The notes under the pieces: generated by a model
What the model was told of the DNA's origin: nothing
The model's database searches: none
The model's input: only the letters and a program-made list of their open reading frames with translations
Translations under genes and position numbers: made by a program
In this document: piece after piece, positions 1-11,260 of the stretch
How positions within the stretch are numbered: the first letter of the stretch is position 1
Layout of the letters: every line of letters begins with the position of its first letter
Source of the DNA: Chrysomallon squamiferum
Lineage: Eukaryota; Mollusca; Gastropoda; Neomphalida; Peltospiridae
Length of the DNA stretch: 64,000 nucleotides
Assembly: GCA_012295275.1 (NCBI GenBank)
Contig: CM022665.1
Span: 26,568,946 to 26,632,945 of the forward strand
Direction of reading: 5' to 3'

Positions 1-116
1 TGAAAGACAGCTAATAAGAAATGAAAAGGTAACTTCTAGTTATTTGTTAAAATTAGTCTTTTCGTGAACATCCAACGCTAAAATTTGAATATATGTTTTT
101 AAATCAATATAATATC

Positions 117-3100
117 TTATTTTGATGAATTGTGACAATCTGTAAAGAAACTAAAAATGATATCGTACGGGTTATTCTGAGCTTTCTCAAAGCTAAGTGT
201 GGCTTTCAGACACACTTTGTTTCCTTCTATCTTCAGTGCACGTGTCGCGTCAGACAGGATTTTGTACGTGTGACGATCCTTTGGTTCGTTGTCGGTTTTT
301 GTCGTGAGAGAAGCGAAACAAGTTCCGACAGCCCAGGATTCGTGGATAGTTGTTGCATTGATGGAAATCTGAAAAACAGTGTTAGATAAATTAACTTAAT
401 TACAATTTAAGAAAAGGAAACTTAGTTTGGCTATCATCCACACAAAAATGATGCCATTTGTAGCAAAGATTTTATTTATTTATTTAATTATTTGTCCTTT
501 AGTTGTTATTAAAATAATAATAATAGTAATGATACAAAGAAGATTAAGAAAAACAGAATGAAGTAGAAGAAGAAGAAGAAGCAGATGCACAACAACAACA
601 ACAAAATGGGAAGAAAGAATAACTTTATTCCATAACGAGTTTACACATACACAAAAACTATTAAACAATAAGCAGTAATTTACCCCAAGAGGAGCTTTAT
701 TCGCCAGTCCGCAGTAGAAAATGTCTGAAGGCTTTGACCAGCTACCATCTTCTTTACAGGTGACATACGGTATTGTGCCCGGGGGTTTTATAACATAGTC
801 TTTATGCTCACATGAAGCCGAACATTTTTTCCCCACACTCTGACTCTGATGGAAAATAAGTATATAGTTTTAAAAACATCAAACAGCTAGATATTTGAAA
901 ATAAGCGCATGATTAGCATACTGTTGTAATTAATTTGGAAACCGATCGTAATTATAATTATTTCACATAAAAAGCAAAACCACACTAAAATTATTTCACT
1001 AAATTTATTATATTAAATTTAAATTTATGTATGTATGAAAGTATATTTGTATGTTCTATGTTTGCATGTGTGTGTGTGCGTGCGTGCGTGCCGTGTGTGT
1101 AGAAAGAGAAAATAAACTTAATCTGTTGTTTCGAATAGCCATGATAATCTATAATATTATTATAATCGTATCTTAGTTAAAATAGTCAAGTATTAAAACC
1201 GTTTTAACATAATAGTGAAAATAATATATTACCGTACACGAATACAAAAACGGACGACAGAGATCAAAAGATTTGACTCCAGGCGGACATTTATAATATT
1301 TCGGAAAATCACAGATAATCTCAGCACAAGAATAACCATCATTTCTAAGTTTAAAACCATAAAAACAGCTACAATTGCCTTGGTTACACTGTTGTTGACA
1401 TTTTTTGTGACACGTTCGCACTTTCTGGAAAAAAATTAAATCATAAAAATATAATTGTGTTATAAAAAAAAGAAAAAAAAAGTCACTTTAACAGTTATAT
1501 TAAAACACTTTACCAACAAATGATTAATTATGTTTTTAAAATTATTAACAACAACAAAATTGAGTTAATAAAAGTGCCCATATTTTGTGCACACACACAT
1601 ACACAAACGCACACACATACAAATACACACTCATTTACTCTGTACAGTAGTGAAATTTTATCATTTTTAAAGTACTCTGAGCTTTATATATATATATATA
1701 TATATATATAATCAAGCAATATCATATTTTGAAGGCATAAAATTAATATTCTAAAAATGGCCATCTTCATATGATATACTACAGAAAACAAAAATAAAGC
1801 AAAAAAGCCATTGATGATCTAAAGACCAGGACAGTAATAATAATGATGACGGTGACGGGGATGGTGACAGTGATGGCGTTGATGATGATGTCGGTGGCAT
1901 TGGTAACAATGAAAGCGATGGTGTGAAAATAGGAAAACAGAGGTTGAACGCAGCTGTTGATACATACCAAGATACTTCTGAGTGTTTAAAATGGAGATTG
2001 AAAGTGTTTAAAATGGACTGAATTTGTTGAAATATTACGGTATCGGACGGACAGGCCATATTCGCAGTTGCGCTGACAAGCACCCCATTCCGACCATGGA
2101 GTAACCTTGGCAAGCAAGCAAGAATAAAATCATAAGTTACATGCAACAGTGGCCTTCAGTAAGCAATGGATTATTTAAAAAAAAAAAATATATATATATA
2201 TATATATGTTAATAATTCATAAGCTGTCTCAGATTTTATTCCTTGTCTTTGAAAAGCCACTAAACAGCCTGATGAGCGACCAGAACGCAGCGTCCGCAGA
2301 ATGAAGTCATTCTGAGCCAGGTTGTGCTGTTTTTCAACTCACATTCATTGCTATACCATTACACGGGATACCACCACAGACGTCATGTACCAGTATCGTT
2401 CGGTTTCGTCTTTGTGAGCCTTCTTTACAATCCCGAATACACCTCGACCATTCTGACCACGGGCTCAGCTACGTATACCAAGTTGTACAAAAATACACTT
2501 AGCGTTAATACTACATTTACCAATTAACACAGAATATACTTAGTGTTAGTACTATATTTACCAATGAACAGCAATATATAGTGTTGATATTAAATTTACC
2601 AGCTGTAATAGCGTGTCTGTGCGTGTGTGTGTGTTACAAAAACAAAATCGTACAACTCTGATCTTATTCTATTTTTAAACAATGTATTTCCGTTAATCTT
2701 TAATGTATTCAGATATCAACACTGTATTATATGACTATCCTTTACTAGTACACCGAAAAAAAGAGTTAAACTTACAAAGACAAATAAAAACATTTATATT
2801 ACACATGGACAGCAATAATTATGCTTTATATTACACTTAGTTTTTCAAAAAAAAAGTTATGAATTTGTAGCACCGTTATTTAATCTGTTTTACAAATTAT
2901 TAAATGTGATTTTCAAGTAACAAAAGTTTTGCAAATAGAAAAACTATGATAACGGTAGTAACGTTTTAAGAAAGAAAAAAAGAAGTATATATATATATAT
3001 TTATTATAAACCAAAGATGTTACATTTTTAAGAACAAAAAATCACGTTTATGTTTCCTAATCTTTTTTCCAGTGGTAATATATGTTTCAAAACAAACACA

Positions 3101-3851
3101 TCACACGCACGAAGTCACCCCCCCCTCCCTCCAATAATGTAAAAATAAAAATAATTTAGACAGCATTTTAATGTCGTAAAAAACAAAAATATTAAGAAAA
3201 AAAGTAATTAAAATGTTCAAACCTCATGTACGTCGCCGTGTGCTTTAAGTAGATAAACCATTTCAGTCATAAAATAATAACAACAACAACAACAACGACA
3301 GTAGTAATAATAATAATAGTCGTTGTATATAAATAAGTAAATAGTTTATAAAAATAAAATAAAATAAAATAAAACAAATAAATAGAAAATCCTCTCTAAA
3401 ACGCTTATTGTAAATCAACAGTATCGTATAGTTTAAAATGTCGGTCAAATAATAAAAATAACGTACCTTGCAGTCAGTCTTTGCTGAATAGGATTCACAT
3501 TTCTTCACTTCTGTCGTATTTTTATTTAAGCATAAGCCGCCACAGTAAGCTGGTATCAACAGTGTTCGGCTTCGTGTACTTTTGCCAACGCCACAGTTGT
3601 TGTCACACATCGTCCACTGTCCCCACGCCGTGAAAATGCAGTCTTTTTTGTCCGACATAGTGCATTCTCGGGTTTGCAGGAGCTGCCCACATTTGGTGCC
3701 ATTGCATGATGGTTGTGTTAGGACTGTACGATTTCTTTCGCTAAAATATCATATTTACGTATTTTTATGTTTGATAATTTCATAGTTATTTTGATAATGT
3801 TACAGATAAAAAAAAAAAAATAAATAAATAAAATAAATATAAATAATAATA

Positions 3852-3885
<34 letters not shown>

Positions 3886-5878
3886 TCCAAATACATGAAT
3901 TTTGAAATAAACTTTGATGGGAGAGAGAGAGAATGAGGCTTTGAACATTATAAAAATATTTTATTTTATAATTGTCTTATTATAGTGTACACAAAGTAAC
4001 TGAAATAAAGTATCGGAAGGCAAAAATATTTTTTAAAATTGCTTTTACGAATTTCTAGTCTTTTAATTCTCAAATATGGTTAGAACGGAGTAGAAAGAGC
4101 ATCTACTTTATGCTGAAGATGTTTATTTTCTGTCTGCCTTGCCTCATAAGAGTAACTTCTGTTCGAAATTTCACAGAAGTATTGTTTTGTTTATTCTTCA
4201 TACCTAATTCCTTTTCCACAGTCTGTTGAACAAAAGGACCACTCATTCCATGGCGACAGTTTGCAGTCCTGTCGACAACAAGGTCCTTTACAGTCTTGTA
4301 CTTCTGTTAGATTAGGACAAGGTTTACCCCGACACTTTACGTCCACCAGCACTTCACGATGTCTTGTTCTTGTTCCGTTACCACAAAACCCATTTATTAA
4401 TACACACTGAGACCAGCTTGTCCAATTCGAGACCTGAATAATAACGTTCGAATTTCAGAAACAAATGTTTTATTTAAAGTGAACCTGTGGAACTACGAAA
4501 TTAATGACTTAAATGCATTGTCTACTCTTCTATCTTATCCTTGCTTTTGTTTCTGAAGGCCAGTCTTTGCTAGCAAAACTACAAAAATAAAAGATTACGG
4601 GAACTCCGCCATTTTGTATCTTTGCAGCTCTGTTTGCGACGTTATTGCGTAGATTTTTGAAATGATACAATGAAAAACCTGAACATTTATAGTTGTACTA
4701 CATAACATATATGGTTAAGCATTTTACAGATAATGAGAGAGGAATGGACTACTCATTTTCAGTAAGGACTGTTATATTTGTCATGTCATGAAAATATATA
4801 ACACGGCATTAAAACTGTATTAATAATCATCACTGTCACAGTCGTCATCACGAAGTATGTAGCTATAATGAGCCTGAGTTGCTGGGAAGATGCAGTAATT
4901 TGCTGGGTTTTTTTTTCCTAAATCTTGTTATACCCTTTAAACGGAGAACTTTAATGTCGGTAAGAAAAACAACAACAAAAAAACATGGAACCTTAACATA
5001 TTCAGGTTACCATAAGTTATTTTAAATTTTTAAAAGGACTGTTTTATATTTCTGATCGTGCATGCTGTTGTGGGCTGAAAGTGACACGAGTGCAGGTCAC
5101 CAAACACACCACGCACTCTCACTTCTGTACATTCCAGTCTGATTAGGTCAACTGTTAAGAAAAGTCACCACACAAACACACAGCAGATTTTCAGACAACT
5201 CACTCTTTATTGTCAAGGTTACTGTAACAGTTTGTTTGCAAAACCGAAACCAAAATTTCATGGTCAGACTCCGTTAAATAAGTGTATTAATATTTATGGA
5301 CTATGAAATTATATTTAAAATGGAACATTTTCAGGTCAAATCTATAGATATTAGATACATTACTGGTAAATTGAAACATCACTCGATTTTTGATCCGTGA
5401 TCACACAAATATTTTCGAGCTTAAACAAGTGCATATATGGATACACAAGCTGTTACTGGCCTGAGTCGGACCACACCTATAGTCAATGTCTGTATTGGAC
5501 CCAGATATAAATATCTTAGTGTCATTAATATTAAATCGCAATTAGTCTGCCACCAATAAAAGCTATGACTACGATTTCACTGGCTGAAAGCATTTCAGAA
5601 AGAAGAGTTTCGAAATCTCATGATTGTTTCTATAATCTCGTTTCTGTTTTATGATATGATTATATTATTTATCTGGGCTGTTTCAGAACATAGTTCCAGT
5701 ACACCTCAGCAATTTTTTAATAACCTGTGATACGCGATTTCATTGGTTTAAAGTTTCCTTGATACAAATGAGTTCAGACTTTTACACAAAATGCTGTTGA
5801 AATCATTGTGACTTACAGAAATTGCCTTGAAAGAAAACAAAAAATTAATTTAACATTCAAACAAAATTAAAATAGTGT

Positions 5879-5926
<48 letters not shown>

Positions 5927-6003
5927 GCTTAGATGTGTTGAAAAGTACGAATGTATGACTACGTATGTATGTTTTATTATTGTTCTTGTTGTTATAATAA
6001 CAA

Positions 6004-6044
<41 letters not shown>

Positions 6045-6644
6045 GTAACTTAAAACAAACTCATGCAGTAGTCTATGATCTCGTTTTTAGATTATACCAA
6101 CAGATGTAGTCAGTCTTTACCATGTTACAGGCATGCTATAGTTCCCACTTAAACTTATAAATGATATACGTGTTTATTTGCACACTTTGGGTGATTTGAT
6201 TGTCAGTCGACTGTGCCTAGTTCAATCATTGATTTGCATCATGTCAAGAGGTGTATTGCTATATACCTTTTTTACGTTGATTTATAAACGGGAAATTAAC
6301 CTAGGCATGGTACAAACTTTCTTATTAGTCACATGCAGATAAAATAAAAACTTTAGATCATGTATAGATAACACCTGAAGTACTTATTAATAACTATTTT
6401 GACTGGGCTTTCATTTTAGGCTGACAAATAATCTAGTTCAGTTAAATTTTAAAAATAATTTGTAAATGAAATAATAATAATTATTTAATAAAGGAATATA
6501 ATTATTCTAATAATAATCCAAAATTGTCTGTTAATTTCATTAATAACAACTAAATCATGAAATTTGATGTTAAATTTTAGGAAACTGGTAACCAACCATT
6601 ACTACCGACAAACTATGATTTAAATACAGTTCGGTTTTAAATAT

Positions 6645-6675
<31 letters not shown>

Positions 6676-7648
6676 CATGTTTGTTTGTTAGTTAATTGGA
6701 TTCATCACTTGCTTGCTTCTGTTTTTTTTTTTTTTTCTATGCTTGCTTGATTGAATGTTTTGTGTTTGTATGCTATTTGTTTGTTTGTATGTTGTTTTTC
6801 TTTTTGTTTTGTTTTACCTCGCAGTCAATATTGACATATTTCTCACAAGGCTTGTAGTCAGTGGAGACGGGTTTCTCGCACGGTTTTCCGTAACACTTTG
6901 GGAGGTCTACAAACCTCGTTCTGGTCTGATTTCCTTTACCGCAGGTTGCATCACAAGACGACCAACGACTCCACTCACCCTGCACGCAGTCCACAGGACA
7001 GCACATACCAGTACATTCTTTGCTCTCCTCAGTCACTTTGCACAGCTTCCCGCCGCACTGCCCCTGTTGCCGGATATTTCGCTTACGCGTCTGAATGCCT
7101 TGTTGTTCACACGGAGCCTGGCAGAAACTCCACGGAGACCATTCCCCGAGCACACAGTCTTTGAAACAGCAAAGAACATCACAGCTGACTTCAACCGTTT
7201 TGTAACCACAGAATCCACCGCATTTCGAAGACGTAATTTGCTGTCGTATTCTTGTACAATAGTTCCTTTCTCCTGGTTCTTTACACCCGGTGCTGGTGCA
7301 GTAACAGTTCCAAGGTCCCCAAGGTGAATATTTACAGTTTTCTGGACAACACTTTCTGTTGCACGGATCCGTTTCAGTAAGAGTTGAGTTACATTTCCCT
7401 CCACACAGAGCATTTCTGAGAATCGCTCTGGTTCTCTGCCTAACACCAGAATCCCCACATTCTTGAGAACATTTCCCCCACTGACTCCACTCTTGTAAGA
7501 TACAATCTTCTGGGCTGCAGTTTGTTTCCGCCGATACAGCTAAACCACAGAGAAACGACCAAAATATACAACTTTTTAAAATAATATTTATGTTTAATAC
7601 CGTTTTTAAAAACGTATGTATCTGATCGCTAATGACTAATCTAACCAT
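117..7648 (-). CDS. Multi-TSP1 / EGF / sushi / cadherin-like extracellular protein (left end uncertain)
   Basis: Exons read by hand: 6818-7648, 4204-4433, 3467-3740, 1233-1424, 684-839, and 117-368 (which ends in a TAA unless a donor lies inside it). Phases join as 0, 2, 0, 0, 0. The first exon opens with Met and a hydrophobic stretch ending in GLAVSA, a likely signal peptide or anchor. It then encodes four thrombospondin type 1 repeats, each starting with a WSxW-type motif (EWSQWGKC, PWGPWNCYC, EWSPWSFC, EWSRWSSC) and separated by a CCxxDC-type linker. Exon 2 holds repeat 5 and the start of repeat 6. Exon 3 ends repeat 6 and holds repeat 7. Exon 1233-1424 is EGF-like and Cys-rich (CNQGNCSCFYGF). 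Exon 684-839 looks like the C-terminal half of a sushi domain (YVTCKEDGSW). The last exon resembles a cadherin domain (ESWAVGTCF, KVCLKATLSFE). TSP1 repeats usually bind matrix or carbohydrate partners. Two extra TSP1 exon candidates lie in the 1425-3466 intron, so the model is incomplete there. The exact protein family is not recognised. Confidence 0.8.
2039..2105 (-). CDS. Candidate partial TSP1 exon
   Basis: After an AAG acceptor this 67-nt segment encodes VTPWSEWGACQRNC followed by EYGLSVRY, the N-terminal half of a TSP1 repeat, before a GTAATA donor. It leaves phase 1, while the next firm exon (1233-1424) begins in phase 0. If it is used, another exon of length 2 modulo 3 must lie between them, and I did not find it. 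It may be a relic. Confidence 0.4.
2343..2468 (-). CDS. Candidate additional TSP1 exon of the same gene
   Basis: A 126-nt segment bounded by a TAG acceptor and a good GTGAGT donor, phase 0 on both sides, so it can be added without breaking the frame. It encodes a clear TSP1 half-repeat (LSPWSEWSRC, then RRNRT and CGGIPC). It follows the previous exon's DCK ending exactly where TSP1 exons normally join. The closing cysteines of the repeat are missing, so a further small exon is probably needed or the exon is decaying. Confidence 0.55.
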
Positions 7649-8461
7649 TCTGTCACAATTAAGATGTCCAAAACCCCACAGAATATTTTCTTTTCTTTTT
7701 TTTTCTCTTCTTTTTTCTTTTCAGAAAACAGTTAACAGAATGAAATTAAGATATCACTTTGATGGTGTCTGGATTACTCTGTGATATATCACACTACAAG
7801 ACCAGAGAGTCAATCATGATGCCTATCGATTGAGGATGAATAAAGTTTACATCTGCTAGAACATATTTTCGTATGGAGTCGGGCGGATTAGGCAAAGCTG
7901 TGGCATGCCTTATTGACGTATGAATAAATGTAACATGTTTTACATTACCTCTCATAGTTGTTAGCACCAGCACTTTATTATTAAATAAATGATTGTATGG
8001 ATACTACATTGTTGTAAATCTCTTGCGTAATTTTGTTCAAAATGTCTTAGGTGTATGTGGCCAAAGGGCAGCTTTGATGTATGTTTGACGCCTTTTTTAT
8101 TTTTATTTTATTCTTCTATTTATTTATTTGTTTTGGTTAAGATTTGTTTTTTTTTTTTTTTTTTTTTTTTTTTGTTGTTGTAATTTATAACATTTTTAAT
8201 TGAAATAAATTTATAAAAATATTAAACGATCAAATAAAAGAATTTATTTATCAGTACATATATTTATATATTTTGTTTTATTTTCTTCCTCTTCTTCTTC
8301 TTCTTTTCTTCTTCTTCTTCTTCTTCTTCTTATTATTATTATTAGTAGTAGTAGTAGTAGCAGCAACAGTAATAGCTGTAGAAGTAGTCGAGGCTGCAGT
8401 TAGTAATATTTGTTGTATTTATTGTTTTATTTATTTATTTATAATTTTGTTTTCTAATTAG

Positions 8462-8492
<31 letters not shown>

Positions 8493-9389
8493 ACACACAA
8501 CAACAAAAAACAGTTATTAAACTGATAAAAAAGCTATTAATGTTAATGTTCCATTAAATTTGTAGAAAAATTAAACAAAGTGCCCCGCTCTGGATCATAG
8601 AAGAATTCAGTTGTATTACAATAGTTTTTTCATTTGGCTGGTATTTAATCATCGTGTTTAAAAAAATAATAATAATAAAAAAATAATAATAATATTAATA
8701 ATAAATATATATATATTTGATGATTAAACAAATAAATAAATTAATTAATTAATGATTTTAATAATAGGTGAATGAATTAATAAATAAATAAATAAGTAAA
8801 TAATATATAATTAATAAATAAATAGGCTAAATAAGCAGTATATAATAAATAAATAATCAAAGAAAGAGAAGAAAGAAATGTCTTTTTTTTTTTTTTTTAT
8901 TATTTTTTTTTTTTGTACCCTTCTTACTGCAATTACGCCATCTTTAAATATATTTAATTTTTCAATGTGAATATGTCCACACCGTGTTCATGTTATAATT
9001 CAAACACTATTGTAAGAATTAAGTCTTAGTTAGTTATATTTTAATTTTTATTCATAATAAATTTTGGTAATTATTTCCCAGCATTATCTTTAACTACATC
9101 CACATTATCAGAGTGTACCTTACTTGTTAAAAAACAACGTATTTTATTTCGCTTCTCGGTTTCTGTTATGTTTTGTAATGCAGATATAAAACACTGAAAT
9201 CTGAGTTCGTTGATAAGTCAGTGAAAAATATGTTTGTTTGTTGCTATTTTGCTGTATGAATATAAACTAATTTGTTTTGAAATTAATTCTTGAAGTATAA
9301 ACAGTTGTCAGTAGTCAAAGCTCTAGATTCATAACATAAGAAAATGTTAAATTATTCAGATTATTAGTAAAATTACTAAATTAATTTAA

Positions 9390-9505
9390 TAACATTAGCA
9401 CTAAAGATAATGATGACAAGACGACTACGACAACAACCAAAATAACAACCACAACAACAATAATAATAATAACAACAGTAATAGTTGTATTGCAAGTAAT
9501 AACAA

Positions 9506-9543
<38 letters not shown>

Positions 9544-9710
9544 ATTGTAGTGAAAGTAATAATAACAATAATAATAATAGTAGTACTAGTAGTAGTGATG
9601 GTACAAGTAATAGTAATAATGATAATGACGATGATAATAATAATGATAATGACTATGATAATAATAATGATAATGATGATCATGATCATGATAATAGTAA
9701 TAATAAATGA
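9390..9710. repeat. Compound trinucleotide repeat
   Basis: About 320 bp built from AAC/AAT, then AGT (GTA) near 9503-9545, then AAT/GAT units. All six frames give only Val/Ile/Thr/Met runs, so the open frames here are repeat artefacts. Confidence 0.85.
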
Positions 9711-10897
9711 AGCGAGATGACTCAGTTTGAAACTGTTACTAACAATTGCAAAATATGTTTGTGTGTTCTCATTCAAGTATTTAATAAGAAATACAGAACA
9801 CATTTGATGGTGAAGTCCAGCTGTAAATCTGTTTACAAAGTGATCCGTTTATCTAAACAATGGTTCCTGCTCTTCAAGGTCAAAATTGTGAGACGCAATA
9901 TTGACTTAACGTCATTTTTGACAGCTAGACAAAACGTCAAAGTTTTCCACTGGAGTAAACAGATTATATAGCGTTTGATCTTAAGAAAAACAAAACAATA
10001 CAATTTGTTTGTGTTCTCGATAGGTTTTCTTTGACACACACACACACACACACTTATATATATATACACACATAAATGCACGCAACCATACATACCTACT
10101 CACACACATATACATATACAAATATTCATACACACGTACATATATTCAAAATTATAAACACATACCCACAAATATATATACATGCACACATACATACAAA
10201 CACGTGCATATATACATACATACACACAAATACACATACATCATATTATGCATGTATACACTCATATATACTCTTTGTGTGTCTGTGTCAGCATGCCTGC
10301 ATACGTTCTGTAAAAAAACTATAAAAAAACAGTAGTGTATGTTGTTATTTATTATTTCATTAACGAAAAATTTTAAACAGAACCTTAGAAGTATTTGCAA
10401 TATAATATATTTTGATTATGTTTTTATTTAAAGTTTATGCATTTTTTTTTGTTCTCCTGTTGAATAAATAACAGTAGCAGAAGCAGTTATAATTATCACT
10501 GTAATTACTTCTACTAATCTACTGCTGCTACTACGATTACGACTACTACTACTACGACAACTCCAACTACTATATCTATGACACTACACGGTTCGATCAA
10601 ATTTGTCGATAGTTTAAAGTCGCGACCTACACGTACTGCAAGTAACAGATACATCTTTAGAAATTACGAATATGTGAATCTATGAACAGATTTTACGTTT
10701 AACAGTTGTGACACCTAATAAATTTTATTACAGCAAAGAAAGTTATTCACTTTTGAAATCAGTGTTATGGTTGGTTGTTTCGTCGATAGTGTTGAATATA
10801 TAATGCTGATTTTGCAAAATTCCATATTGATAGTTTCGTGCCCACTCCGAACTCTGTCATTGTTTACGAACACATAAGACTGTTTTTGTCACTGTTG

Positions 10898-10899
<2 letters not shown>

Positions 10900-10972
<73 letters not shown>
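10900..10972. repeat. (TC)n microsatellite
   Basis: An uninterrupted TC array of about 36 units, followed by CTAT/CTGT units and a CA run to about 11046. Confidence 0.95.
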
Positions 10973-10978
<6 letters not shown>

Positions 10979-11183
10979 ATCTATCTATCCGTCTGTCTAT
11001 CTATCCGTCTGTCTATATCTATCTATCTACACACACACACACACACATTTTATTTTTATTTATTTATTTATTTTATTTCTGTAAATTGCAGTGTAAATGC
11101 AAGACTTTATTGAGTAAGAGACTGATACAAATTTTCTTTTCTTTTTTCTTTTGATAAATACATAACAAACTCAGTATGTTATC

Positions 11184-11189
11184 TTTATT
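11184..11189 (-). terminator. Poly(A) signal of EPDR-1
   Basis: AATAAA on the minus strand, about 72 nt after the EPDR-1 stop codon. Confidence 0.55.
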
Positions 11190-11260
11190 AGTATTTCGTG
11201 TTGTCTTGCATGTAGAAAATGTTTACAGTATATATATAATATATACGTATATTCAGTGTA

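Larger units (their letters stand above)
7649..11260. other. Intergenic stretch, TSP1 gene to EPDR-1
   Basis: No coding exon seen on either strand. The stretch holds poly-T (8146-8173), poly-A (8462-8491), long trinucleotide repeats near 8285-8370 and 9390-9710, CA/TA/CATA repeats around 10037-10270, and a long TC array. It should contain the promoter of the TSP1 gene just right of 7648, but I see no clear TATA box there. Confidence 0.6.

Noticed and set aside
6755-7327. 190-codon plus-strand open frame
   Set aside because: It lies exactly opposite the Cys-rich TSP1 exon. Its composition is that of an antisense shadow, and the minus-strand frame has clear domains.
7033-7458. 141-codon minus-strand open frame in a second frame of the TSP1 exon
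   Set aside because: It overlaps the TSP1 coding frame and has no recognisable domain.
9381-9803. Open frames rich in Ile, Thr and Val
   Set aside because: Translated trinucleotide repeats.
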